Positions 1 to 10,000 of a stretch of DNA of 51,171 nucleotides are shown here, one piece after another. The stretch comes from Verrucomicrobiales bacterium (GTDB lineage: Bacteria > Verrucomicrobiota > Verrucomicrobiia > Limisphaerales > J093). The DNA is taken from positions 1-51,171 of the forward strand of contig JACKPW010000030.1 in NCBI GenBank assembly GCA_024233215.1, given 5' to 3'. The position numbers were made by a program, and so were the translations under genes. Position 1 is the stretch's first letter. The number at the start of each line of letters is the position of its first letter. The notes beneath the pieces were generated by a model. It did not search any database. It was not told the origin of the DNA and saw only the letters and a list, made by a program, of their open reading frames with translations.

Positions 1-3000
1 CCTTGCCAGCTGTTCCGCCGTCAGGCCGAGAAGCGCGGCATTGGCCTTTTGCACATGCTTGAGCCAAGCCGGAGAGTTGAAGCGGTGAAGGAGGATTTGT
101 GATGACAGCTCGATCAACGCGACCGGAACGGAGGGGGGATCCTGGCTTGCCACCAGAATGCTCGTCCCCTTGTGGCGCATTTCACGGACGACACTCACCA
201 GACCATCCACGAGGTCAGAGTTCGCGATGTATTTGTGAGCCTCGTCGAAAACGACCAGTTTGTTGAACGGTCGTCCTTCGAAAGTGGCATCGGCGAAGAG
301 TTGGAGCAAGACAACGAACAAGCCGAGAGCTTCATCTCGCTCAATGAACTCATCTCGCAGATCAACGATGACCAGGCGACCGGGTTTAAGTACCTGGCTA
401 AGGTGGGCGGAGTCGTCGATGTAGTCTTCGGCAAGATCCAATCGCATGGCGGCGAGTTCCCTCAGATTGTCCGGGAGGCCCGCTTGGTCCAGTGCGCCAC
501 GGAGGCCGGCAATGGTGAGTTCGTTCCGCAGAGACCGCATGATTTGGTTTAGCTTCCGGATGTAGGTCGCTTGATTCCCGACGGCTCCCATCAGGAAGCG
601 CCAGTGCCCCACCTGCAACTCGCTGGAGGCGAACTTGAGCGGGAGCACCTCTATATCGGGATACTCAGCACGGCGCGCCTCGAGTTTCCCGGCCGGAACC
701 AACAGCAGCATGTCCTTCAGGGCAGCGGGCCGCGCTTGATACGCCTCTCTAAGCACATCGACGGCCCGAGCGTCGTCGTTGGGCCGCTGCATGGAGGTGA
801 ACTCCGGCTTGTAGTCCTGCGTCTGGCTGTAGTGGAACACCACCGTAGCCAGCGGGCGCGGAAGCAGGTTCACGCCAGGCAGGGCGAGCGAGGCCATCTC
901 GATTATCGAGCCCAGAGTATAGCTCTTTCCTCCGCCCTGAACGCCGAACAAGCTCACGGTGTGGGTCTGGTTAAGATCAAGTGCCACGGTTCGACCCATC
1001 GTTTTGCCGAGGATTCCGAACTGTGGCGAACTTCCAGGTGCTCCCAAGAGGATGTCGACGGTCGGAGCATGAGCGGAAGGCGCTGAGGCGACGTCGTCGC
1101 TTGTATCGTGTTCTGGCGGCCGATGAGCCGCGCTAGGAGCAACCGATTCCCCTCGCTCTTCTTGTGCTGGAGCACTTGCCTCCGGCAGATTCTCTTGTGG
1201 CTTTTGTGGCTCAGTCTTCGCCACGGGCTCCATTCGTGGGTGCGGCGGTACGACCGGCATCCTTGCTTCGGTGGTTGCGTCTGGAAGAATGAAACCACTG
1301 GAGCCCGAGCGAAGGCTGTCCCAAGACACGGTGTGGTCCCGCTTCTCGGGCAGGAATGCAGCTTTGCCAATCTTCGGGAGATGCCGTTCGAGCTGCTGGC
1401 GCGTCGCTGTTTCGCTTGCCTCCGCAGATTCCCGAGTTCGCTCGGGGAGCAACCGCGTTTCGTCCTCTGCCGGAGTGGCAGGGAGCGCATCGAGCAGTTT
1501 CTGGATCAAGTCCACCCCGATGCGGTGGAATTCCACACCGTTCTCTTCAACGAACTCCTCCGTGCCCTCTTTGTCGAAATCAAAGACAAGTGCGCTGCGC
1601 GTAAAGCGCAACGCGTATCCGCTTTCCATGGTGCGGAGGAAGAACTTCGCCTCCTCGTATCCCTCAGGTGACAGCAGATTGAGTCTGAACGCCCGGTCGA
1701 CGTAAAACTCGAGCAGATTGACCAGTTCCTGCGTCTTCATGATGCGATCCGGACGGTCCACCGCGCCGCCGTGAGCAGGGTCGAAGTGGTGTCGGAGCGT
1801 GCGCTCGCTTTGGAGTATCTGCTCCGCAATGGATTGCTTGAGGCGTTGAAGACCCTCAAGGCTTCCAGCAGCTCGGTAACATTTTACTTCGACCAGGCTG
1901 CAGGTCAGAACGCGATTTCTGGCATCGAAGTCAAACAATCCCAAGTCGGTCCGACGAAGGCTGATTTCATCCTGCAATTCGTCAGCACTGCGCTGAAGCG
2001 CCCGATACAGGTCCAGGTGCGCGTCGAGCGGGACCACCGCTTGGTCTCGAAAGGCCTCCTGGAATTCCAAGAATAGCTTCGCGAGTGCAAGGCCCAAGGC
2101 TTCTGCGCGGTGGGTTGTCGAAGAGGCAAGCTTGAGCGCCAGTCGGCCTGAAAGCCCCCGTAACTCGCCGAGCAGGGCATGGGCGCGGTCGCGAAATCCT
2201 GCGAGACCGTAACCCTCCAAGACGCGCTCAAAGAGGACTCGAATCTCTGTCTGCGACCTGGAAGTGATGACCACTCTGCGGCCACTGTTGGAGGAGAGGT
2301 CCGGGCTATGGTCAATGAGGTATTCCGGTCGGCGGCTGGCCGGGTGGTGGTCGAAGAACTCAATGCCAAGGCTTTTGTCTATGGTGAAAACCCAGTCGCT
2401 CACATCATGCACCTGGTGCAGCAGAGCCTTTTGCTCGGGGTCCAGAGCCAGGGTGGAAACCGGTCGTAGTGCCAGCCCGGTCTGTCCTGTTCCCACGCAT
2501 GCAGAGGCGGTGGACATCACCTCCCCCAATTTCGCCAGGAGGGTAGAAAACTCCGTCGCATCGGGAATCTGGCAGGCAAGTCCATGTCGGGGGCGCCGGT
2601 GCCAGGCAACCAACTCCGAATCTTCCACGTAGTTGACGGCGAAGTCTTGGAGCAAGCCATGCACGGGCGAGATCTCATCCTCGCGCCGCGGGGTCTTCGC
2701 GCTGATGCTTTGCGCAGGAAACACGTCGAACAGCAGGGTCAGGTGGGCCGGGAACTCCGAGGCGCTGCTGCGGAACTCGGCGACGTCGCGAACCGAAAAC
2801 GTCAACTTGGGGGCCAGGTGGTTCCCCGTGGGGACCGCAAACGCGTCCGCTTCCGGAACGGTGAGCGTGCTCCCGGGGGAGATCAGTTCGCTTAAGTCCT
2901 CTCCCGCGCCAGGAGCATCCGGGTCGGGAACGAACAGGCGCACATTGTAGCGCAAGCCGCGGAGATCCGGCGCTTTCTCCAACTCCAGCAGCATGTCGGC

Positions 3001-5394
3001 CAGCAGTCGCCCGCGCCCCGCGTTGAAACAATTCATGCGCAATGTGCGGATGTAAGGGTGTTGGACGACGTATCGTCGGACCCGGTCGGCGAGAAAGCGA
3101 CCGTTCAACGTGAAGCTCCCCACGTTGGGTTCGGGCAATCCGAGGGCCGTGCATAGCTCCGCCATCAACCCCCTTGGATTGTTCTCCGCCAGCGAAGCGT
3201 ACACCGTCCAGTAAGGGTGAAGGTTGTCAACCGCTGTTAGGAGTTGTCCGCCTCCCATGGGAAGCACAGCCGGGAAATTAACCAGACTGAGTCGCTCCAG
3301 CAACGAATCGCGGCTGGGAGTGAGGGACTCCTTGGACGAACGCCTTGCCTGTTCTGCCCAACGTCGACCCACTGTCAGCCATGTGGCCAACCACAGCAGT
3401 CGCAAGGGGTGGGAGGGGCCAACGATCAATGCGGTCCGACATCCGCCGCGCTGGTCTGCCAGCTCCACTCTGACGGTGTCCAAGACCAGCAGTCTGCGGA
3501 GCCGGGCAATGGCTTCCGGTTGTTGGTCCGCCGGAGCGGCCTCCGCCAGTCGAAGCCCGTGGGAGAGAAGCCCCAGATACTGCTCCGCATAAGCAGCAAC
3601 GGGCTCAACCAACGGGAACAAGTCCGCGCCCTGGCAGATTTGCCGGCCATCTGGCCCACGCAGCTTGGTGAACAACTCCTGCCGTGCAGCCTGGAAGTCT
3701 TCGATTCCCGGCAAGGCCGGCCAGCCGGACGCGTCCTCGAATACCTCAGCCGCTTGGGCCACAGAGACCGCCAGGCGCCAGGAGAGCGTGTCTTGAGTGG
3801 CGGAAGAGAGCATGCGTTGCTCGAGCACCTTAAGCGCCCGCGAAACGGGGACGTGGATCAGGCCCTCGCCGGCGAACTTGAACTCCAGCATCTCCCCCTT
3901 ACCCCTGCTATCGTCGCCGTCGACCCACGCGCAGTGGGTGCACTGGATCCTGTCAAGCTCGTGCCCTTCCGCCACGGCCTTGAACCAGAAGTGGATCAGG
4001 GCATGTCCGTAGCTGGGGAACTTCGGCACCGCCCGCTGGGGTACTTCCACCTCCACATCATCGGACTTCACAACGTAGAAGGCGTCGCTCTCGTTCAGCA
4101 ACTGATGCCCTTCCGCGCTTCCTCCAAGAGGTATTGGTTGACCTTCGACGTCGACGATGGGGATGGGGTCGCCCTCAGCGGTGCAAGGCAGTACCCTTAC
4201 GAAGTGCCACCCATCTTCCCAGTCCACGGAGGTGAGCTTGCTGAAGCTCACCGAGGCGTCGCGTCGCGCGGTGGCCCAGGCTTTCTTCTTCTTGGTGAAG
4301 GCCGTTGGGCCGCTCTCCCGAGAGACGACCTGCAGTCGGAAGTGGTCAACTCCCGGCACGCTCTCGGGGGCCGGGTCACAGCGGAACTTCACCTTGAAGC
4401 TCTTCGGACCGTTTCTGCCAACAACCAGGACTTGCTGGCCAAGAAGTCTGCGGAGGTCCGCATCGGGTTCATCCTCCCCAATGACTGGCAATCCGAGTTC
4501 GAGAACCTCAACCCTCACTTGTTGAGTAAATCCCGCTCCATCCTCGAATTCCCATTTATCGAAAGACAGCGGCCATAGAGATCTCTCAATCACGATCCGA
4601 CGAGTCCAGGCTGTCGGATCCTCGACTCCCGTTTCGCACAAGAAATCGCTCAGTCTCGCACGGAACCCGTGGTCTGCGAGTTTCAGGTCCAACACCCGAC
4701 CGCGCTCGGACTTGGTCGAGAAGGTCAGCCGGTCAACGCATTCCAGGTTCTTGGTAAGGCGCGTTGGAACGCTGGCGGGATCCTCAAGGAGGTGAAAATC
4801 CGGGGCCAGACCCAACTCGCACAGCGAGGCCCCAACCACCTCTCCCTCAGCTCCATTGACTCGAATACTCAGAAGAAAGCGCACCACAGCGACGGCGTCA
4901 GCCCATCGCCATCCCCGCTCTTCGACGAGCCTTAACACTTCTTCTACCGCCCCCCGCAACTCAGCAGGCAGTTGCTGGACCAGACGTGTCCGGAGCAGCG
5001 GAAATGCGTCGGCGACGGAAATGTGCTCGAAAGTGGCCTCAGCGAAAGAGTCCTCCGCCGCGGTTCGTAGATCATTCGGGACAAAGACCAGCAAAGGCGG
5101 GCGCTGTTCGCCCTCCGCCGGCGGATTACGCAGCTCGACCAGTTTGCTGCTTGTGATCAATAGTGCATCCTTGCCAGAGGCCTCATGGGCGAGCACATGC
5201 ACCTGCGCCCGTGCCCCCAGTTGCGCGCGGAGATTCCTCGCCGCCTCCAGCATCACAGGCGTCTCGAGGTCTCCCACCCGCATGCAATGACCGGGATGGC
5301 GCGCCGCGATGACCTCGCACAGGCGTTCCTCGATGACGAGGCGCAGTTCCTCATTGACGTCGTCCGCGGTGACTCCCCGAAAATCCTGGCTCAT
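1..5394 (-). CDS. mad8: MADS ATP-binding protein MAD8 (HerA/FtsK-like ATPase), C-terminus beyond the window
   Basis: A reading frame open from ATG at 5394 to the left edge gives at least 1798 residues without a stop. A long N-terminal region of unknown fold is followed by a P-loop ATPase near the C-terminus. Walker A GVQGGGKS lies at about residues 1484-1491 (bases 922-945) and Walker B LVVFDEAHKY near residue 1715 (bases 230-265), then VASQDP, as in HerA/FtsK-type DNA pumps. A Pro/Glu/Ala-rich linker precedes the ATPase. The start overlaps the MAD7 stop as ATGA, so the genes are translationally coupled. Identification as MAD8, the last gene of the methylation-associated defence system, rests on gene order plus the ATPase type. 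An ATP-driven role on invading DNA is inferred. The missing C-terminus probably amounts to a few dozen residues or more. Confidence 0.8.
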   Translation of the reverse strand, partial: MSQDFRGVTADDVNEELRLVIEERLCEVIAARHPGHCMRVGDLETPVMLEAARNLRAQLGARAQVHVLAHEASGKDALLITSSKLVELRNPPAEGEQRPPLLVFVPNDLRTAAEDSFAEATFEHISVADAFPLLRTRLVQQLPAELRGAVEEVLRLVEERGWRWADAVAVVRFLLSIRVNGAEGEVVGASLCELGLAPDFHLLEDPASVPTRLTKNLECVDRLTFSTKSERGRVLDLKLADHGFRARLSDFLCETGVEDPTAWTRRIVIERSLWPLSFDKWEFEDGAGFTQQVRVEVLELGLPVIGEDEPDADLRRLLGQQVLVVGRNGPKSFKVKFRCDPAPESVPGVDHFRLQVVSRESGPTAFTKKKKAWATARRDASVSFSKLTSVDWEDGWHFVRVLPCTAEGDPIPIVDVEGQPIPLGGSAEGHQLLNESDAFYVVKSDDVEVEVPQRAVPKFPSYGHALIHFWFKAVAEGHELDRIQCTHCAWVDGDDSRGKGEMLEFKFAGEGLIHVPVSRALKVLEQRMLSSATQDTLSWRLAVSVAQAAEVFEDASGWPALPGIEDFQAARQELFTKLRGPDGRQICQGADLFPLVEPVAAYAEQYLGLLSHGLRLAEAAPADQQPEAIARLRRLLVLDTVRVELADQRGGCRTALIVGPSHPLRLLWLATWLTVGRRWAEQARRSSKESLTPSRDSLLERLSLVNFPAVLPMGGGQLLTAVDNLHPYWTVYASLAENNPRGLMAELCTALGLPEPNVGSFTLNGRFLADRVRRYVVQHPYIRTLRMNCFNAGRGRLLADMLLELEKAPDLRGLRYNVRLFVPDPDAPGAGEDLSELISPGSTLTVPEADAFAVPTGNHLAPKLTFSVRDVAEFRSSASEFPAHLTLLFDVFPAQSISAKTPRREDEISPVHGLLQDFAVNYVEDSELVAWHRRPRHGLACQIPDATEFSTLLAKLGEVMSTASACVGTGQTGLALRPVSTLALDPEQKALLHQVHDVSDWVFTIDKSLGIEFFDHHPASRRPEYLIDHSPDLSSNSGRRVVITSRSQTEIRVLFERVLEGYGLAGFRDRAHALLGELRGLSGRLALKLASSTTHRAEALGLALAKLFLEFQEAFRDQAVVPLDAHLDLYRALQRSADELQDEISLRRTDLGLFDFDARNRVLTCSLVEVKCYRAAGSLEGLQRLKQSIAEQILQSERTLRHHFDPAHGGAVDRPDRIMKTQELVNLLEFYVDRAFRLNLLSPEGYEEAKFFLRTMESGYALRFTRSALVFDFDKEGTEEFVEENGVEFHRIGVDLIQKLLDALPATPAEDETRLLPERTRESAEASETATRQQLERHLPKIGKAAFLPEKRDHTVSWDSLRSGSSGFILPDATTEARMPVVPPHPRMEPVAKTEPQKPQENLPEASAPAQEERGESVAPSAAHRPPEHDTSDDVASAPSAHAPTVDILLGAPGSSPQFGILGKTMGRTVALDLNQTHTVSLFGVQGGGKSYTLGSIIEMASLALPGVNLLPRPLATVVFHYSQTQDYKPEFTSMQRPNDDARAVDVLREAYQARPAALKDMLLLVPAGKLEARRAEYPDIEVLPLKFASSELQVGHWRFLMGAVGNQATYIRKLNQIMRSLRNELTIAGLRGALDQAGLPDNLRELAAMRLDLAEDYIDDSAHLSQVLKPGRLVIVDLRDEFIERDEALGLFVVLLQLFADATFEGRPFNKLVVFDEAHKYIANSDLVDGLVSVVREMRHKGTSILVASQDPPSVPVALIELSSQILLHRFNSPAWLKHVQKANAALLGLTAEQLAR

Positions 5395-7079
5395 GCGGTT
5401 CCTCCTACCGGCATCATGTGCTCGTGTCCGATGGAATAACGCGGCGTGACGTGCTGGGTGACATAGGCATCCGAGAGATCCTGGAAGAAGCCGATCTCGC
5501 GCAGCTTGTCCTTGAAGGCTGCCTTGTTCTGCCGCAGAGCCTCGCGGTCGGCGATGGATGGCTCCCCGAAGCCCTCTCCGCGGGGCAACGAATCGATGAA
5601 GATCCCGTACCGATCCCGCAAGAACGCCAGCAGTCGGTCAATCTGGATTTCCTCGGAGAAATAACGGCCGCTGCCGGGGTCATATCGGAGTACTGCAAGT
5701 TGGAGTAGCACCTCCAGCAGACGGCTGTCCAGGATGAACCGCCGCGGAGCCCTCGCCGAACGCGCCTGGGCGAGCAGTGCACCCGGGCGATTCTTGAGCA
5801 TCAGCGAATCCAGCGCCTTGACTATGAAGCTCCGATGAAAATCGCCACGCAACGCCATTAAACACTCGATGTAAGTGTTCAGTTGATCCAGGCCCATGCC
5901 GAGGGTCGCCTGGATTTCCGGATCCAGGGTGTCGTCTTCACCCGCCATGTCCTCCTTCAAGCTCAGCAACCGTGAGCCAAAGTACTGCTCGCGATCCTCG
6001 GCGTGCGGGTCGTCCAGCAGGCGGAGAACATCAGAAACACTGAGCTGTCGGTTGGAGCCGCCTTGCAGCCGTCCGAACTGGAGCAGATGCTGGCCGAACT
6101 CATCCAACTTCTTGGTCAGAAAATAGGCCCGCACAAAACCGGGAATCCGCCGGTAATGTACTTCTGCACTGATCTCTGCCAGCTCGCTCCCGCGGGTTCC
6201 CGGATGGTTGCGCACGTCCACGAACAAGCCGATCGGGTAAGGACAGTCACCGTGCGGTCGTTCCTCTGCACCGGGTCGCATCGGGCATCGGCCGGCCTCG
6301 CAGGTGGAGTCCATGCCTTTCCGCCGGACCAAGGCTGGCAGCAACTTCAGGAGCCGGAGGTGATAAAGGGCAAGATGAAAGGCCAGCAGGATCTTCAGGT
6401 ATTCCACCATGACCGACCTCGGAATCCTCGTGCGATACTGCATGAGGCGCACGATGTCGTCTGCCATCAGATCGGCCGAGCCGAGGCATAAGGGTGCCGT
6501 GGCCTCTCGTGATCCCTTCACCGGGGCGTCCTGGAGCACTTCGGACTGGTTCAAGCTCATCAGCGCCTGTGTCTCGACATCCACCGTCACCCGGCTGTCT
6601 TCCTGCTGGGTGTTGGGGTCTATCCCCTCAAAAAAGAACGAGCGCAAGCGCTCCAAGGCCCGTTTGCCAAGGTCATTCCGGGCATGCCACAGCGTTTCGT
6701 ACAGGTGTTGTGCCGCCCCGTAGTCTCGACAGTGTCTTGGGTTGCGAAACCGATAGGTGTAACCGTGCAGCGGGCGGGGGGCCGCCACGGCTTCCTTGCC
6801 GACCTTGCCTCGATTGACCAGATCCAGCAGATGTGTTTGAAGCCAGCCGCGCGTGATTCCTGGATACTTGCTGAAGTCCTTGAACCGCTCAGGGTGCTCT
6901 AAGAAGTGTCCCTCGAATGTCTCAAGAGTTGTGTCCTTCTTGTAGAGCCGGCTGTCCTCTCCCTTGTGATGGATGCGAGCGAACAACCCGGTGAGGACGC
7001 GGTCCATTTCGAGCGTTTTGAAATCCAGCATGCTGATTTTCGGCAGCCGGAAGTGCTTGTCCCTGCTCTTAAGTGCCAT
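5391..7079 (-). CDS. mad7: MADS protein MAD7
   Basis: This 562-residue protein starts at ATG 7079. The frame is open further upstream, but that part lies inside MAD6, and the ATG gives an 11-base overlap with the MAD6 stop at 7069, like the other junctions of the operon. I recognise no catalytic motif. It is a mostly helical soluble protein, with a short Cys/His-containing stretch near residues 260-285 (CEAGRCPMRPG) that could bind metal. Its place between the kinase MAD6 and the ATPase MAD8 is that of MAD7 in methylation-associated defence systems, and the name rests mainly on this order. The family's biochemical role is not known to me. The downstream ATGA overlap couples it to MAD8, which suggests that the two products act together. 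Confidence 0.75.
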   Translation of the reverse strand: MALKSRDKHFRLPKISMLDFKTLEMDRVLTGLFARIHHKGEDSRLYKKDTTLETFEGHFLEHPERFKDFSKYPGITRGWLQTHLLDLVNRGKVGKEAVAAPRPLHGYTYRFRNPRHCRDYGAAQHLYETLWHARNDLGKRALERLRSFFFEGIDPNTQQEDSRVTVDVETQALMSLNQSEVLQDAPVKGSREATAPLCLGSADLMADDIVRLMQYRTRIPRSVMVEYLKILLAFHLALYHLRLLKLLPALVRRKGMDSTCEAGRCPMRPGAEERPHGDCPYPIGLFVDVRNHPGTRGSELAEISAEVHYRRIPGFVRAYFLTKKLDEFGQHLLQFGRLQGGSNRQLSVSDVLRLLDDPHAEDREQYFGSRLLSLKEDMAGEDDTLDPEIQATLGMGLDQLNTYIECLMALRGDFHRSFIVKALDSLMLKNRPGALLAQARSARAPRRFILDSRLLEVLLQLAVLRYDPGSGRYFSEEIQIDRLLAFLRDRYGIFIDSLPRGEGFGEPSIADREALRQNKAAFKDKLREIGFFQDLSDAYVTQHVTPRYSIGHEHMMPVGGTA

Positions 7080-10000
7080 AGTTCGCTGATTCCTCGGAGA
7101 GGCGCATCTCCAGGTGTCCTTCAGGGTATCGGGTGACGGAGTAGAAATCGTGGCCTGTTGGGGTGAGCAACACTTCTTGGTAGGGCGCGGAACCAAGGAT
7201 GTTCTTGAAAACCGCGAGGCTGAGGTAGTAGCCCTGCATCTCATCGACCGTTGGGCGATAGCCTTGGTTCAGGCGGTCCAGCATCTCGAATACATCCAGG
7301 TTGATGACCAACTCCGCCTGGAGATCCGAGCCGTCCCGAAATCGCAAGACCAGCGCGTTCGGTCCGTGTTCGAGGTAGGGAGAGGCCTTCGCCGGTTCTT
7401 GAGGGACCAACTCGAAACGGTCCCCGGCAAAGACCCGATAGCTGCGCACCGTGGCCGCCTCCACCTGCCGCACTTGAAGAGCCAGTTTTCCTCGAAGTCG
7501 ACGACAGTCAAATATGCCCTCGCCCCGGTTGATGGCCCGAAGGATGTCCTGCGCCGCTGCGTGTGGGTCGGGGCGCTCGGTGAGCAGCGTGAGCATCTTG
7601 GAAGCAGCCCCGTAAGGGATGAGTTTTCGCCAGGAATCATCCCGCGCCTCGAAGAAATGACGTCGCCGCAGCATCGCCACGTAATCGCGGTGGCGTTCGA
7701 ATCTCCGCAGGTTGTGCTGGCTCGTGACCTCCTTGGGCAAAGCTGCGTAGATTGCCTGAAGGAGATCGCGGTCGTAGCGTCCGCGCGGAGCGAAGTCCAT
7801 GAGCATGGGCGCCGGATCGGGCGGGTGGAAGTCGAAGGCCCGGTCCAGCTTTGGGTCGCTGGTTTCGCCGACGTCGAGTTCGAACAGCAATCGCAACAGC
7901 CGGTCGTGTTGCGTCATTCCGACGCCAGCCCAACTATTGAAATAGAATCCACGGGCGATCTCATCCCGTTCCCCCCGCTCGTAGATCCCGTGAATCTCCT
8001 CACAGTCCCGAGTGCCGGCTATCGTAAACGCCAGCGCGGACCGCAGGTCACGCAACGTGATGTGCAGTCGGGCGCGCAGCATGACCAGACGGTACAAGAG
8101 GCCGAGTCGTTCCAGCACTTGCGGTCCCGCTGTCGGGTTCGCCAAGGTTTGCGCGTTGTGATGGACATAGCAGCGCTTTTTTAGATCACAGTTTCGACAC
8201 GGTGCCCAAAACTTGGGCTCGACCATACGCCTCACCAGACGGTCCAGTATCGAGGACACGCCGTCGTCGGCTGCAACCACGCTGCGGAGATTCAGATTCA
8301 CCACGGCGATTCCATCCTCCGGCGTGCCGGTCTGCAGGCCACGCTGCACGATCCTCCTCAACCTGGGGAACTCCGCGCCGAACTGTTCAAGGAAATCAAT
8401 CAGCCGCCCCTCGTTAATGGCGATCAGACGTGTCTCGCTCTCCGGCCAGGCTGAGGACCCGGCTCCAGCAAACGGGGCGAAGAACTGACGAAGTACCTCG
8501 TCGTTGACTTTTTCTCCTTCGTCCTGACTGCCGTCGTAATTTGTTAGGAAGCCGCGTCCCCCTAACTCGAAGCGGGTCCCGTTGCCGGTGCCGTAGGGAG
8601 TCACTGCAGCGCCCCGGTTCCGGGCCTCCGCCTCAACCTGCTGGATGAACGCGGTCTTGCCATCGCCAGCGTTACCGCTGATCAACACCAGCCTGAAATC
8701 GCCGTTGAGCGTCGCAGGCTGGAGAGCCTGATCGAGGGCGGTGGGGACGTAGATCAAACGGCCCATGTCGTCCAACCCACGCGTCCCGGCATTCGTCCGA
8801 CGGCTTTGGCTGTAAAGGGTGAGCAAATAGGAGACGAAGGGATTCGTGTTCGCTCTCGGAGGGCCGGCCGGGGCGAGAGCTTGGAGGCTCTGCGTGCTGA
8901 TCTGCTGATCTCTGGCTGGATTCGGTTGGCGAAGCGTGGCGATCTCCCGCAGGGCCTGCGCCAGTTGATTGGCACTGGCGAAGCGTTCGGCCCGGTGCGG
9001 GGCGATTGCTTTCGCGAGCACCGCCACAAAGCCTGGAGACAGATCCTCGGAGCCCGACAGCTCCCTCGGATCACGCATCGCCTTGTCCTTGGGCGGCATC
9101 ACCTCCCCTGGCCAGGGATACTCTCCGGTCACTGCCTCGTAGAGCGTTAACCCCAGCGCGTAGATGTCCCGGTCAACCCGTTCCGCCAGGGTCAGTTCCG
9201 CCGCAAGGTCCAGGTCCGGTGGCAGGTAGCGCCGGGTGCCCCCGCCACGAGCAAAGAAGTCTCCAGCCCGCATCGAGACGTTGAAGTCCACGATCTTCAC
9301 CGCCTTGCTGGTCCACATCAGGTTGGCGGGCTTGATGTCTCCGTGCGTGACGTCGTGTCGGTGGAGATGCGCCAATCCTTCCGCCACGCCGATCCCCATG
9401 CGGTGCGCGTCAGCGATCGACAACTTCTTGCCACTGATCAGCTCCGCAATGTTTGCCCCCTCCACGTACTCCATCACCAGGAAGGGGACCCGGTCCCCCT
9501 CCAGGAAGTCGCCGTCATACACCCGCACCACCCCGGCGTGCTCAGGCAAGTTCGCCAGGGTCCGGTATTCCTGCTTCATCCGTTCTGCAGTCGAGGTGCG
9601 ATCCAGCGTGATGACCTTCAGAGCCCGGGTTACGTCGCCGAACGTATCGATGACCCTGTAGACCCGGCCAAAGCCCCCTTTTCCGAGCGCCGCCTCGACC
9701 AGATACTTGTTCTTGAGCAACGTGCCCGATTGCAGGTTGGCATAGTCGAGCGGGGTCCCTGGCGGTGGAATCTCCGTTTCGGACTCCGAACTCGAAGGAG
9801 GGGGCGGTGCGAACAGCTCCTCGAATCCGGTCAACGCCTCTGCGGCTGAAGGCCGTTCATCCGCCGCGAACCGGCACAAACGCTCAAGCCAGGCGTCGAA
9901 GCCCTCGGGCAGTCCCAAGACGAGCGACGAGACCTTTTCCGGGAAGACCTGCGTCGCGGCAACCGCTTCCTCAAGGTCCTCGAATGTCGGTTTCCCCGTA

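Noticed and set aside
172..4935. Series of plus-strand open frames over the first 5 kb
   Set aside because: They are antisense to the single 1798-codon MAD8 frame, which holds Walker A/B motifs and has no stop. The plus-strand frames have no recognisable motifs.
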